From Achromobacter kerstersii (GTDB lineage Bacteria > Pseudomonadota > Gammaproteobacteria > Burkholderiales > Burkholderiaceae_B): a DNA stretch of 64,000 nt. The stretch covers positions 62,001 through 126,000 of the forward strand of contig NZ_CADIJQ010000002.1 in NCBI RefSeq assembly GCF_902859595.1. Reading direction: 5' to 3'. The notes beneath the pieces are model-generated. The model did no database searches. It saw only the letters and a list, made by a program, of their open reading frames with translations, and had not been told where the DNA came from. Positions 36,739-46,537 of this stretch are shown piece after piece (the first letter of the stretch is position 1; every line of letters begins with the position of its first letter). A program made the translations under genes and the position numbers.

Positions 36739-37248
36739 TTATTCCCCCATCAGCAACGTTGCCGCCAGCAGGCCGCCCAAGGCGTCGCAGCGCGAGAGTT
36801 CCGCCGCCGGCACCGTCTTTTCCGCCACGATCTGTTCGGGCGTCTGCGCACCCAGATTCACGATCAATGCAGGCGCCACCGCGCTCAGCCGCCATCCGGT
36901 GCAAATCCGTTCCACCTGCCGCGCGGCGCCCGTGCCATCGCTGCCGGCGCTGATCGCGCAGGCGTAGGGCAAGCCCTGAATGCGGTCGAGCACGGCGTAG
37001 TAGTTGCGATCAAAAAACTCCTTCATCTCGCCGCTCAGGCTTGCCAGGTTTTCGGGCGCGCAGAACAGATAGCCGTGGCTTGCCAGCAAGGCGTCGGCTT
37101 CAACGTCGGAGGCCCGCAGCAACTTCACGCACAAGGCGTCCGCCAGGTCGAGTTCGGCCGCGGCCGCTTGCGCGCCACGCGCTGCGGCCTCGGCCATTTG
37201 CCTTGCCGCGCCGGTGCGCGAATGCCAGACGATCAGCAGCTGCTTCAT
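36739..37248 (-). CDS. flavodoxin-like NAD(P)H-dependent oxidoreductase
   Basis: This 169-residue protein has a flavodoxin fold, indicated by the FMN phosphate loop WHSRTGAARQMAEAA near the N-terminus, the GYLFCAPENLASLSGEMKEFFDRNYY stretch (FMN contact) and YACAISAGSDGTGA. The family includes NADPH-dependent FMN reductases and quinone reductases; the substrate is unknown. It overlaps the mtfA gene by 4 bases, so the two are co-translated. Confidence 0.8.
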   Translation of the reverse strand: MKQLLIVWHSRTGAARQMAEAAARGAQAAAAELDLADALCVKLLRASDVEADALLASHGYLFCAPENLASLSGEMKEFFDRNYYAVLDRIQGLPYACAISAGSDGTGAARQVERICTGWRLSAVAPALIVNLGAQTPEQIVAEKTVPAAELSRCDALGGLLAATLLMGE

Positions 37249-38078
37249 GCGTAGCGCGCCAAGGTGTCCTGCCGGTAATAGGCCCGCAGCAGGTCATACC
37301 ATTCGGGCAGCGCCTGCTGCATCGGGAACGGGTCCACGAAGAAGTGTTCGGAGCTGACCGCGAAGAATTCCGCCTCGTCCGTGGCCGCGTACGGGTCCAT
37401 CGGCAATTGGCCGTACCAGGCGTCGGCTTCTTCGCTTTCGGGGTCCACGTCGTGCGGAATGGCGGCTTCCACGGCATCGAGCGCGGCGATGAAGCGGTCA
37501 AGGCTGTCGTCCAACACGCGGCGCCATACCTGCGGTTTCAGATCCGGGTGCGCGGCCAGCGACGGCATGCCGTCCGCAAAACCGGAACGCAGGTCCAGCT
37601 TATGGGCGAACTCATGGATGACGACATTGAAGCCACCGTCAGACAACTGCGTGTCCTCCCAGGAGAGCACCAGCGGGCCGCCTTCCCACGCTTCGCCCGC
37701 CGCATCTTCGATGTACTCGTGAACCACGCCGTCATCGTCCTGGCGCGAACGCGGAATACGGAAGCTGGCCGGATACACGATGATTTCGTCCCAGCCCTCA
37801 TAGAGTTCAGGGGCGAGGTTCAGGATGGGCAGGCTGGCCTGCGCGGCAATCGACAGCCGCATGAAGTCCGAGACGTCCAGGCCCTGCGCGCCGTTGATGG
37901 TCTTGCTGGCCAGCAGCCAGGCCGACCGCGCGAGCAGCTGAGCGGTTTCATCGGCGTTCAACGCCGCCAGGAAAGGGTGGGCATCCAGCACCTGCCGCCA
38001 CAGTTCGGGCGAGATGCGGGCTTGCATCTCGGCCACTTCGGACGCGCGGGCGCCCCGGCCCTTGAGCCAGCGCAACAT
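37245..38078 (-). CDS. mtfA: zinc-dependent peptidase MtfA (M90 family)
   Basis: This 277-residue metallopeptidase has the zinc motif HEFAH (in FNVVIHEFAHKLD) and the downstream EFFAVSSEHFF stretch that supplies the third ligand, matching MtfA (YeeI). In E. coli MtfA binds and inactivates the repressor Mlc, affecting the glucose phosphotransferase system; that partner may not exist in this organism, so the role here is open. The C-terminal region FPMQQALPEWYDLLRAYYRQD fits the family. Overlaps the flavodoxin-like gene. Confidence 0.92.
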   Translation of the reverse strand: MLRWLKGRGARASEVAEMQARISPELWRQVLDAHPFLAALNADETAQLLARSAWLLASKTINGAQGLDVSDFMRLSIAAQASLPILNLAPELYEGWDEIIVYPASFRIPRSRQDDDGVVHEYIEDAAGEAWEGGPLVLSWEDTQLSDGGFNVVIHEFAHKLDLRSGFADGMPSLAAHPDLKPQVWRRVLDDSLDRFIAALDAVEAAIPHDVDPESEEADAWYGQLPMDPYAATDEAEFFAVSSEHFFVDPFPMQQALPEWYDLLRAYYRQDTLARYA

Positions 38079-38183
38079 AAGCTTGGGTTCCTTCTATATA
38101 TCGGGATATGGCAGGGGATTCTGAGTGATCAAACCCTAGTGTAGAGTGTCGGGATATCAACCAACCCCAGCACGACGCCCTTC

Positions 38184-40526
38184 ATGTCCGCCCCGCCTGT
38201 TATCGATGCGCCTTCGCCTTTTGACGCTTCCTGGCGGCAGGAGGTCGGGGCGGGCCTGGACGCCGATGGCCTGGCGCTGATTGACCGGGCCGTCGCCTGG
38301 GCCATCCCGCGCTTTGAAGGCCAGCACGCGCTGACTGGCGAGCCGTTGGCCAGCCACGGCGCAGGCGTCGTCCGCATCCTGGCGGCCCTGCATACCGACG
38401 CCGCCACGCGCGCCGCCGCGCTGCTGGCCGCCTTGCCCACCGACTTGATGGCGCCCGCGCCCGCCTTGCGCAACGACCCCGTCGCCACCGCCTTCGGCGC
38501 CGAAGTGGCGCGGCTGGTGCAAGGCACGCGCGCCCTGTTGCGGCTGGGCGTGGTGGCCCGCCAAGCCAGCGACGCCGAAGCCGAAAGCGGTTCGCAAAAG
38601 GAAATGCAGCGCAAGATGCTGCTGGCCATGGCGGCCGACCTGCGCATCGTGCTGATGCGCTTGGCCTCGCGGCTGCGCACCTTGCGTTGGCACGCGGAAA
38701 GCAAGGCGCCATGCTCGACCGGGTTCGCGCAGGAAACGCTGGATCTGTATGCGCCACTGGCAAACCGGCTGGGCATCTGGCAGATCAAATGGGAAATGGA
38801 AGACCTGGCTTTCCGCTTCCTGGAGCCCGACCGCTACAAGCAGATCGCCCGATTGCTGGAAGAAAAGCGGGTTGAGCGCGAAGCCTTCATTGCGGGCGCC
38901 ATCGAGCGCATGCAAACGGCGTTGGCCAAGAGCGGCATCGACGCCGAAGTCAGCGGCCGGCCCAAGCACATCTACAGCATCTGGAACAAGATGCGGGTCA
39001 AGCGCCTGGACTTCTCGCACATGTACGACTTGCGCGCATTGCGCATCATCGTCGAAGACGTGCGCGCCTGTTATACGGCGTTGGGGCTGGTGCACGAAAT
39101 GTGGACGCCACTGTCCGACGAGTTCGACGACTACATCTCGCGGCCCAAGCCCAATGGCTATCGCTCGCTGCATACCGTGGTGGCGGACGATGACGGCCGC
39201 CCGTTCGAAGTGCAGATTCGCACGCGCGAGATGCATCAGTTCGCCGAATACGGCATGGCCGCGCATTGGCGCTACAAGGAAGCGGGCGCGAAGGGCGGCC
39301 AGGTTGCGGCCTCCAGTGAATACGACCGCCAATTGGCGTGGATGCGCCAGCTGCTGGCCTGGAACAGCGATGTCGAAGGCGGTGCAGAGCCGGGGCAGGC
39401 GTCGGGACTCGAGTCCGGAAACGCGTCGGGCCAAGAGGCTGGCAAGCCCGGGGGCAAAGCGGAATCCGGCAAAGGCGCCTCGGGCAAGCCGGGGTCCAGC
39501 AAGAATCGCAATGCGGTGAAGGCGCCCGCGCACACGGACGAACGCATCTACGTGCTGACGCCGCAAGCGCGCGTGATCGAGCTGCCCGCAGGCGCCACGC
39601 CGGTGGACTTCGCCTATCACCTGCACACGGACCTGGGCCACCGCTGCCGCGGCGCGCGTGTCGACGGGCAGATGGTGCCGCTGCAAACGCACTTGTCGAC
39701 CGGGCAGACCGTGGAGATCATCTCCGCCAAGTCGGGCGGGCCTTCGCGCGACTGGCTCAATCCCCAGTTGGGGTTCCTGGCCAGCCCGCGGGCGCGCGCC
39801 AAGGTGCGCATGTGGTTCAACGCCATTGAATTGCAGCAACGCATCACCCAAGGCCAGGCCTTGGTTGAAAAAGAATTGCAGCGGCTGGGCAAGACGGCCG
39901 TCAATCTGGAACAGCTGGCGCAAAACCTGGGCTTTGCGCGCGCCGACGACCTGTACGTTGCGGCGGCCAAGGAAGAGTTCAGCCTGCGCCAGATCGACAG
40001 TGTTTTCCAGCAGCCCGGTCCCGCGGTGGAACCCCAGCCTGCCGCGTTGCGCAACGCCAGCGCGGGCAGCGCCGAGAAAAGCGGCAAGAGCGGCGTGCTG
40101 GTGGTGGGGGTGGGTTCGCTGCTGACGCAGCTGGCGCGCTGCTGCCGCCCCGCGCCACCCGACGCCATTGCGGGCTTCGTCACGCGGGGGCGCGGCGTGT
40201 CGATTCATCGCAGCGACTGCCACAGTTATCTGGCCTTGGCCGCGCGCGAACCCGAGCGCGTCATTGAAGTGGCCTGGGGCGAAACCTCAGACACGTTCTA
40301 TCCGGTGGACGTCAGCGTGCGCGCGCACGACCGTCCCGGTCTGTTGCGCGACCTGTCCGAAGTTTTTGCGCGGCTGCGTCTGAACGTGGTGGGGGTGAAT
40401 ACGCAGAGCAAGCAGTCGCTGGCTCATATGGTGTTCACGGTGGAGGTGCGCGGGGGCGAATCGCTCGCCCGTGCGCTGGACGCCTTGGCCGAAGTGGCGG
40501 GCGTGTCCTCGGCAACGCGCCGGTAG
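38184..40526 (+). CDS. relA: GTP pyrophosphokinase RelA, (p)ppGpp synthetase
   Basis: This 780-residue RelA/SpoT-family enzyme makes (p)ppGpp on amino-acid starvation. The N-terminal domain (about 50-200) is a degenerate HD domain: where SpoT has HDxxED this protein has ALPTD, so hydrolase activity is probably lost. The synthetase domain follows (about 250-380: GRPKHIYSIWNKM, DEFDDYISRPKPNGYRSLHT, EVQIRTREMHQFAEYG). A Gly/Ser/Ala-rich insert fills about residues 397-449, before the TGS domain (IYVLTPQARVIELPAGATPVDFAY), a zinc-finger region (LARCCRPAPPDAI) and a C-terminal ACT domain. It is convergent with the MHS transporter gene. Confidence 0.95.
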   Translation: MSAPPVIDAPSPFDASWRQEVGAGLDADGLALIDRAVAWAIPRFEGQHALTGEPLASHGAGVVRILAALHTDAATRAAALLAALPTDLMAPAPALRNDPVATAFGAEVARLVQGTRALLRLGVVARQASDAEAESGSQKEMQRKMLLAMAADLRIVLMRLASRLRTLRWHAESKAPCSTGFAQETLDLYAPLANRLGIWQIKWEMEDLAFRFLEPDRYKQIARLLEEKRVEREAFIAGAIERMQTALAKSGIDAEVSGRPKHIYSIWNKMRVKRLDFSHMYDLRALRIIVEDVRACYTALGLVHEMWTPLSDEFDDYISRPKPNGYRSLHTVVADDDGRPFEVQIRTREMHQFAEYGMAAHWRYKEAGAKGGQVAASSEYDRQLAWMRQLLAWNSDVEGGAEPGQASGLESGNASGQEAGKPGGKAESGKGASGKPGSSKNRNAVKAPAHTDERIYVLTPQARVIELPAGATPVDFAYHLHTDLGHRCRGARVDGQMVPLQTHLSTGQTVEIISAKSGGPSRDWLNPQLGFLASPRARAKVRMWFNAIELQQRITQGQALVEKELQRLGKTAVNLEQLAQNLGFARADDLYVAAAKEEFSLRQIDSVFQQPGPAVEPQPAALRNASAGSAEKSGKSGVLVVGVGSLLTQLARCCRPAPPDAIAGFVTRGRGVSIHRSDCHSYLALAAREPERVIEVAWGETSDTFYPVDVSVRAHDRPGLLRDLSEVFARLRLNVVGVNTQSKQSLAHMVFTVEVRGGESLARALDALAEVAGVSSATRR

Positions 40527-40530
40527 GACG

Positions 40531-40563
40531 AAAACCCCCAGGGCCAGGCGGCCGTGGGGGCTC
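40531..40563 (-). terminator. terminator of the MHS transporter gene
   Basis: CCCCCA-GGGCC and GGCC-TGGGGG arms just past the transporter stop; the minus-strand transcript continues into TTTT. It lies 4 bases beyond the relA stop and may end both transcripts. Confidence 0.7.
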
Positions 40564-40568
40564 AAGCT

Positions 40569-41882
40569 TTAGTGGTCCAGTTGCTCGTGCGCGCGTTCGC
40601 GCATGAAGAACGCGGCAATCAGGCCCAGCGCCACGCCGAACATCACGTAGTAGGCCGGCGCCATCGGCGAACCGGTGGTCTTGATCAGCCACGTCACGAT
40701 GAACTGCGCGAAACCGCCGAAGATCATCACGGCCACGTTATAGGCAAGCGACAAGCCCACGGAACGCACGCGCGCCGGGAACAATTCCGCCATCACCGTG
40801 CTGAACACGCCGAAGAAGGCCGACACGAAGAAGCACACGACGATCTGCACCGTCAGCAGGCGGCCGATCGACGGCGCGTCCGACAGCCAGTAGTACAGCG
40901 GATACAGCACGATCAGGTAGCCGATCAGCGAACTGATCACCAGCGGACGGCGGCCGATGCGGTCGGACCATGCGCCCATGAACGGCGTCATCAGCACCAT
41001 CAGCGCCGCGCCCGCCATCTGCACCATGAAGGTTTCCTTCATCGGCAGCTTCAGGATTTGCGTGGAGTACGTCACCAGATACGTGAAGGTGATGTAGATG
41101 GACACCGTGGCGGTCACGACCAGGCCCACGCCGATCATCGTTTCACGCGTGTGGGTCTTGACCATCTGAACCAGGCTCAGGCGCTGCACTTCACCGCGCG
41201 CGGCGGCCTGGCGGTCTTCTTCCTGCATCTTCTTGAAGACGTCGGTTTCGTCGACGTTCTTGCGGATATAGATGGCGATGGGAACAATGACCAGGCCGAA
41301 GGCGAACGGAATGCGCCAGGCCCAGGCGGCGATCTGTTCTTGCGTGAAGAACTCGGTGATCAGCGTGCCGCAAGCCGCGCCGATCAGCAGCGCCAGCATC
41401 TGGCCGGCCATCTGCCACGAGCCGTAAAAGCCGCGTTTGCCGTTGGGGGCCATTTCAATCAGCAGCGCCGTCGACGTGCCGAATTCACCGCCCGCCGAGA
41501 AACCCTGCAACAGGCGCGCGATCAGGATGAAGATCGGGGCCAGGATGCCGGCGGCGTGGTACGTCGGGGCAACCGTGATCAGCGCGATGGACACCGCCAT
41601 CAGCGAGGTCACCATCACCATCGCGGCCTTGCGGCCTTTTTTGTCGCCGTACATGCCCAGGATGATGCCGCCCACGGGGCGCATGAAGAAACCGACGCCG
41701 AAGATGGCGGTCGTCATCAGGATGGCGTTGAGTTCGCTGCCCGGCAGGTTGGGGTCGGTGGGAAAGAAGAGCTTCGCGATGATCGGCGTCATGAACGCGA
41801 ACACCAGGAAGTCATACCATTCGAGGGCGTTGCCTATCACTGCGGCCACGATGTTGCGTGTGGGAACTGCTTTGTGCTGCAC
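40569..41882 (-). CDS. MFS transporter, metabolite:H+ symporter (MHS) family
   Basis: This 437-residue inner-membrane transporter has 12 predicted hydrophobic segments. The MHS family is indicated by IGNALEWYDFLVFAFM at the N-terminus, MRPVGGIILGMYGDKKGRK (the conserved loop 2-3 motif), LLQGFSAGGEFGTS and SDRIGRRPLV. Relatives import citrate, alpha-ketoglutarate, shikimate or proline/betaine; the substrate cannot be assigned. It is divergent from argE. Confidence 0.9.
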   Translation of the reverse strand: MQHKAVPTRNIVAAVIGNALEWYDFLVFAFMTPIIAKLFFPTDPNLPGSELNAILMTTAIFGVGFFMRPVGGIILGMYGDKKGRKAAMVMVTSLMAVSIALITVAPTYHAAGILAPIFILIARLLQGFSAGGEFGTSTALLIEMAPNGKRGFYGSWQMAGQMLALLIGAACGTLITEFFTQEQIAAWAWRIPFAFGLVIVPIAIYIRKNVDETDVFKKMQEEDRQAAARGEVQRLSLVQMVKTHTRETMIGVGLVVTATVSIYITFTYLVTYSTQILKLPMKETFMVQMAGAALMVLMTPFMGAWSDRIGRRPLVISSLIGYLIVLYPLYYWLSDAPSIGRLLTVQIVVCFFVSAFFGVFSTVMAELFPARVRSVGLSLAYNVAVMIFGGFAQFIVTWLIKTTGSPMAPAYYVMFGVALGLIAAFFMRERAHEQLDH

Positions 41883-42018
41883 GGTTTCTCCTTGGGGGTG
41901 TTATTCCAATCCGGGCGACATTCTAGGCGCTTAACCCGTGAACAGTGCCGGGCGCCGTCCGAGACGTGGGCGCTTCCTGGCTTTACACTTCTGTTTTTCC
42001 CAAAAGCAGAGAAGTCAC

Positions 42019-43170
42019 ATGAACGCGCGCACCTGGCTGGAAACGCTGGTGGGTTTCGACACCACCAGCCGCAATTCCAATCTTGCCCTGATCGAAACCG
42101 TCCGCGATTGGCTCAAGGGCCAGGGCGTCGATGCGTGGCTGGCGCACAATCCCGAGCGCACCAAGGCCAACCTGTTCGCCACGTTGCCGGCGCAAGACGG
42201 CAACCAGCAGGGCGGTATCGTTCTGTCGGGCCACACTGACGTGGTGCCCGTGGATGGCCAGGATTGGGCCTCGGACCCGTTCAAGCTCATCGAAAAAGAC
42301 GGCCTGCTGTATGGCCGCGGCGCGTGCGACATGAAGGGTTTCATCGCCGGCTCGCTGGCGTTGGTGCCGGAATTTCTGGCCATGCCGCGCAAGAAGCCAA
42401 TCCACCTGGCCTTCTCGTATGACGAAGAAGTGGGCTGCGCGGGCGCGCCCTACATGCTGGCCGATCTGCTGGAACGCGGCATCCGCCCCGAAGGCTGCGT
42501 CGTGGGTGAGCCCACGGGCATGCAGGTGGTGGTGGCCCACAAGGGCATCAACCTGTTCCGCTGCAAGGTGCACGGCAAGGCGGCGCATTCGTCCTTGACC
42601 CCGCGCGGCTGCAACGCCATCGAGTACGCCGCCCGCCTGATCTGCCGTATTCGCGACCTGGCCGACAGCTTCAAGGCCAACGGCCCGTACGATCAGTTCT
42701 ACGACGTGCCGTTCTCCACGATGACCACCAACCAGATCCGTGGCGGCATCGCGGTCAACACCATCCCTGAGCTGTGCGAATTCACCTACGAATTCCGCAA
42801 CCTGCCGGGCATGCAGCCCGATGAGATCCAGGCAGAAGTTGAAAAATACGTGCGCGATGAGCTCTTGCCGCGCATGAAGTCCGAGTTCGACGGCGCTTCC
42901 ATCGAAATCGAAACGGGCGCCGCGGCCCCCGCGCTGGAAGCGTCGGAAGAAGCCGCCATCACCCAGCTGGTGCGCGCGCTGACCGAAGACCGCACCACCC
43001 GCAAGGTGGCCTATGGCACCGAAGCCGGTTTGTTCCAGGGCATCGGCATTCCGACGGTCGTTTGCGGCCCCGGCCATATCGAACAGGCCCACAAGCCCAA
43101 CGAATATGTCGCCGTGGACCAAATGGCGTCGTGCGAGACCTTCCTGCGCCGCCTGGGCCAATCGCTGTAA
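42019..43170 (+). CDS. argE: acetylornithine deacetylase ArgE (M20 family)
   Basis: This 383-residue metallohydrolase removes the acetyl group from N-acetylornithine in arginine synthesis. Motifs: metal ligands in LSGHTDVVPVDGQ and GRGACDMKGF, SYDEEVGCAGAPY, the catalytic-site GEPTGMQVVVAHKG and the C-terminal CGPGHIEQAHKPNEYV. The ATG at 42019 with a nearby AGAGAAG site is chosen; the frame is open to 41938 without similarity. Related M20 enzymes such as succinyl-diaminopimelate desuccinylase are less likely because the C-terminus matches ArgE. Confidence 0.92.
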   Translation: MNARTWLETLVGFDTTSRNSNLALIETVRDWLKGQGVDAWLAHNPERTKANLFATLPAQDGNQQGGIVLSGHTDVVPVDGQDWASDPFKLIEKDGLLYGRGACDMKGFIAGSLALVPEFLAMPRKKPIHLAFSYDEEVGCAGAPYMLADLLERGIRPEGCVVGEPTGMQVVVAHKGINLFRCKVHGKAAHSSLTPRGCNAIEYAARLICRIRDLADSFKANGPYDQFYDVPFSTMTTNQIRGGIAVNTIPELCEFTYEFRNLPGMQPDEIQAEVEKYVRDELLPRMKSEFDGASIEIETGAAAPALEASEEAAITQLVRALTEDRTTRKVAYGTEAGLFQGIGIPTVVCGPGHIEQAHKPNEYVAVDQMASCETFLRRLGQSL

Positions 43171-43197
43171 TTCACGCCAAGTGGCGCTAAGGGCAAT

Positions 43198-43243
43198 CCG
43201 GGCGCGGCCGGGGCTGGGGGCTTCCCGCCCCGGCCGCGCCCGG
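43198..43243 (+). promoter_or_regulatory. long GC hairpin between argE and trpB
   Basis: A perfect 17-base inverted repeat (CCGGGCGCGGCCGGGGC at 43198-43214, complement at 43227-43243) surrounds a 12-base loop. No T-run follows, so it is not a classical terminator. TAAAAT (43250-43255), a -10-like box, lies immediately downstream, about 64 bases before the trpB start. Confidence 0.75.
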
Positions 43244-43318
43244 GTCAGGTAAAATGTCGGGTTGCAAACCGGATTTGCGGCCGGCAGTGGTCTGTCGCGA
43301 TACCGGGGGAGATGCTTG

Positions 43319-44518
43319 GTGAAACCTTACGACTTTCCGGATGCCAAGGGCCATTTTGGTCCCTATGGCGGTGTTTTCGTGGCGGAAACGCTGATGCACG
43401 CGCTCGACGAGCTGCGCGCAGCCTATGACCATTACCGTGTCGATCCCGCCTTCCTGGAAGAGTTCAACTACGAACTCAAGCATTTTGTCGGCCGGCCCAG
43501 CCCGGTCTACCATGCCCGCCGATGGTCCGAGATGCTGGGCGGCGCCCAGATCTGGTTCAAGCGCGAAGACCTGAACCACACCGGCGCGCACAAGGTCAAC
43601 AACTGCATTGGCCAAGCGCTGCTCGCCAAGCGCATGGGCAAGCCGCGCGTCATCGCGGAAACCGGCGCTGGCCAGCACGGCGTGGCTACGGCCACGGTGG
43701 CGGCCCGCTACGGCATGGAATGCGTCGTCTACATGGGCAGCGAAGATATCCGCCGCCAAGCGTCGAACGTTTACCGCATGAAGCTGCTGGGCGCCACGGT
43801 GGTGCCGGTCACTTCCGGTTCGCGCACCCTGAAAGATGCGCTGAACGAAGCCATGCGCGACTGGGTCACCAACATCGAAAACACGTTCTACATCATTGGC
43901 ACGGTGGCGGGTCCCGACCCCTATCCCCGCATGGTGCGAGATTTCCAGACCGTCATCGGCAATGAATGCCTGACGCAGATGCCGGAAGCCATCGGCCGCC
44001 AGCCCGACTACGTCGTGGCGGCAGTGGGCGGCGGCTCCAACGCCATGGGCATCTTCCATCCCTACATCCCCTACGAAGACGTGCGCCTGATTGGCGTCGA
44101 AGCGGCGGGCGAGGGCATGGACAGCGGCAAGCACGCCGCATCGCTGGCTGCTGGCCAGGTGGGCGTGCTGCACGGCAACCGTACCTATGTCATGCAGGAC
44201 GCCGACGGCCAGGTCCAGGAAACGCATTCCGTTTCCGCTGGCCTGGATTACCCCGGCGTGGGTCCCGAACATGCCTGGCTGAAAGACTCGGGCCGCGCGG
44301 AATACGTGGGGATCACCGACGATGAGGCCCTGAAGGCGTTTCACGACTGCTGCCGCATCGAAGGCATCATGCCGGCGCTTGAGTCCTCGCACGCCATCGC
44401 GCAAGCGGTGAAGATGGCCGCCACGCTACCGCGCGACGCGATCATCCTGGTCAACTTGTCGGGCCGTGGCGACAAAGACATGCATACCGTCGCCGAACGT
44501 GCCGGTATCGAGCTCTAA
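43319..44518 (+). CDS. trpB: tryptophan synthase beta chain
   Basis: This 399-residue PLP enzyme condenses indole with serine to tryptophan. The cofactor Lys is residue 92 in HTGAHKVNN; the phosphate cup is VGGGSNAMG. The start is GTG at 43319 ([18 protein letters not shown]) behind a strong GGGGGAG site; an in-frame TTG at 43262 is unlikely. TrpA follows after 4 bases, giving the two subunits of the alpha2beta2 enzyme in one operon with accD. No trpF gene precedes trpB here. Confidence 0.97.
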   Translation: MKPYDFPDAKGHFGPYGGVFVAETLMHALDELRAAYDHYRVDPAFLEEFNYELKHFVGRPSPVYHARRWSEMLGGAQIWFKREDLNHTGAHKVNNCIGQALLAKRMGKPRVIAETGAGQHGVATATVAARYGMECVVYMGSEDIRRQASNVYRMKLLGATVVPVTSGSRTLKDALNEAMRDWVTNIENTFYIIGTVAGPDPYPRMVRDFQTVIGNECLTQMPEAIGRQPDYVVAAVGGGSNAMGIFHPYIPYEDVRLIGVEAAGEGMDSGKHAASLAAGQVGVLHGNRTYVMQDADGQVQETHSVSAGLDYPGVGPEHAWLKDSGRAEYVGITDDEALKAFHDCCRIEGIMPALESSHAIAQAVKMAATLPRDAIILVNLSGRGDKDMHTVAERAGIEL

Positions 44519-44522
44519 CACC

Positions 44523-45386
44523 ATGACAACTCGCATTGATCGTATTGCTGCCGCTTTCGCGCGCGCCGCCGAATCCGGTCGCGCCGCAGCGCTGATTCCC
44601 TATATCGCGGCGGGCGATCCTTCGCCCGCGGCCACCGTACCGCTGATGCACGCGCTGGTCGACGCCGGCGCCGATGTCATCGAGCTTGGCGTGCCGTTTT
44701 CCGATCCCATGGCCGACGGCCCTGTGATCCAACGCGCCGCCGATCGCGCCATCGCGCAGGGCGTGGGCCTGGCCCGGGTGCTGGAGCTGGTGGCAGAATT
44801 CCGCCAGCAGGACACCACCACGCCGGTGGTGTTGATGGGCTACGCCAACCCGATCGAACGCATGGGCCAGACGGCATTCGCCGTCAACGCCGAGCGTGCC
44901 GGGGTGGATGGCGTGCTGGTCGTCGATTACCCGCCCGAAGAAGTCATCGAATTCGCCGGCACGCTGGGCGAACACGGCATTGCCCCGATTTTCCTGCTGG
45001 CTCCCACCTCCACCGAAGACCGCATCAAGGCCGTGGCGGACGTGGCGCGCGGCTACGTGTATTACGTGTCGCTCAAGGGCGTCACGGGCGCGGGCTCGCT
45101 GAATACCGACGACGTGGCTGAACGCGTTGCCGTCATCCGCCGCCATATCCGCGACATCCCGGTTGGCGTGGGCTTTGGCATCCGCGACGCCGAAAGCGCC
45201 CAACGCGTGGCGCGCGTGGCGGACGCGGTCGTCATCGGCAGCAAATTGATTGAAACCATGGAGCAGGCGGCGGCGAATGCCCCGGCTGACCAGAAAACCG
45301 ACGCAGCAGTCACCGCCGCCGGCGGCTGGCTGCGCACCATCCGGCAAGCGCTGGATCAAGTCAAACGAGACGACGCGTCGGCCTGA
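44523..45386 (+). CDS. trpA: tryptophan synthase alpha chain
   Basis: This 287-residue TIM-barrel subunit cleaves indole-3-glycerol phosphate and passes indole to TrpB. The catalytic residues are Glu54 and Asp65 in [14 protein letters not shown] (Glu49 and Asp60 of E. coli). Other motifs: [19 protein letters not shown] [24 protein letters not shown] and VGVGFGIRD. The ATG at 44523 lies 4 bases after the trpB stop; the frame upstream overlaps trpB without similarity. accD follows after 36 bases. Confidence 0.97.
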   Translation: MTTRIDRIAAAFARAAESGRAAALIPYIAAGDPSPAATVPLMHALVDAGADVIELGVPFSDPMADGPVIQRAADRAIAQGVGLARVLELVAEFRQQDTTTPVVLMGYANPIERMGQTAFAVNAERAGVDGVLVVDYPPEEVIEFAGTLGEHGIAPIFLLAPTSTEDRIKAVADVARGYVYYVSLKGVTGAGSLNTDDVAERVAVIRRHIRDIPVGVGFGIRDAESAQRVARVADAVVIGSKLIETMEQAAANAPADQKTDAAVTAAGGWLRTIRQALDQVKRDDASA

Positions 45387-45422
45387 GCGGCCCGGCGCGA
45401 CCTCTAACGGGATGAAATAACA

Positions 45423-46298
45423 ATGAGCTGGATCGAAAAACTCCTGCCTCCTCGCATCAATAAAACCAGCGACAGCGGCGCCCGCCGCGTTCCCGAAGGC
45501 CTTTGGGTGAAATGCCCGTCGTGCGAATCGGTGCTGTACAGCGAAGACTTGGCGGCCAATCTGCACGTGTGCCCCAAGTGCGACCATCACATGCGCATCG
45601 GCGCGCGCGCCCGCATTGATTCGCTGCTCGACATGGAAGGCCGTGTTGAAATCGGCCAGACCACGCGCTCGGTCGACACGCTGAAGTTCAAGGACACCCG
45701 CAAGTATCCCGAACGCCTGCAAGAGGCCGTCAAGCAAACCGGTGAAACCGATGCGCTGGTGGTCATGAGCGGTTCCATTCGCGGCGTGCCGGCCACCTTG
45801 GCCTGCTTCGAATTCGAATTCATGGGCGGTTCCATGGGCTCGGTGGTGGGTGAGCGCTTTGCGCGCGGCGCCCAGGCTGCCCTGGACAACAAGACGCCGT
45901 TCATCTGCGTGGCTGCCTCGGGTGGCGCGCGCATGCAGGAAAGCCTGCTGTCGCTGATGCAGATGGCCAAGACGAACGCCATGCTGACCCGCTTGTCGGC
46001 GGCCGGCCTGCCGTTCATCAGCGTGCTGACCGACCCCACCATGGGCGGCGTGTCGGCCAGCTTCGCCTTCATGGGCGACGTGGTCATCGCCGAACCTAAA
46101 GCGCTGATCGGCTTCGCCGGCCCGCGCGTGATCGAACAGACCGTGCGCGAGAAGCTGCCTGAAGGCTTCCAGCGCGCTGAATTCCTGCTGCAGAAGGGCG
46201 CGATCGACATGGTCATTGACCGTCGCCAGCTGCGCGAGGAAATCGCGCGTCTGCTCGCGTTGCTGACCAACCAGCCGGCGGATGTCGTGACGGCCTGA
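45423..46298 (+). CDS. accD: acetyl-CoA carboxylase carboxyltransferase subunit beta
   Basis: This 291-residue subunit with AccA transfers the carboxyl group to acetyl-CoA, the first committed step of fatty-acid synthesis. The N-terminal zinc ribbon has cysteines 31, 34, 50 and 53 (CPSC and CPKC). The crotonase-fold body shows [35 protein letters not shown] and [12 protein letters not shown]. It follows trpA by 36 bases; trpBA-accD is a known gamma/betaproteobacterial arrangement. A hairpin lies downstream. Confidence 0.97.
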   Translation: MSWIEKLLPPRINKTSDSGARRVPEGLWVKCPSCESVLYSEDLAANLHVCPKCDHHMRIGARARIDSLLDMEGRVEIGQTTRSVDTLKFKDTRKYPERLQEAVKQTGETDALVVMSGSIRGVPATLACFEFEFMGGSMGSVVGERFARGAQAALDNKTPFICVAASGGARMQESLLSLMQMAKTNAMLTRLSAAGLPFISVLTDPTMGGVSASFAFMGDVVIAEPKALIGFAGPRVIEQTVREKLPEGFQRAEFLLQKGAIDMVIDRRQLREEIARLLALLTNQPADVVTA

Positions 46299-46323
46299 GG
46301 CCTTTCGCGTCTGCTGTAAAAAC

Positions 46324-46359
46324 ATGCCGCCGTCAGGCCATTGTCTGACGGCGGCATTT
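46324..46359 (+). terminator. probable terminator of trpBA-accD
   Basis: ATGCCGCCGTCAG (46324-46336) and CTGACGGCGGCAT (46345-46357): 13 perfect pairs over 8 bases, followed by a short TTTGCTTT. Confidence 0.75.
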
Positions 46360-46537
46360 GCTTTGGCGTCGCTAGTGCGTGTTACCCGGGACGGCCAGAG
46401 GGTGTTTCGAGTGTGACCATGCTTTTCGGAACAGTGTTTTCCACAGATATTTGTTGCCATATTGCGACAATCGTCGAGCTATCCGACCCGGATTTTGATA
46501 TGTTGCCAACTAGTCCAGAAATCCACGGAGTTACCTG

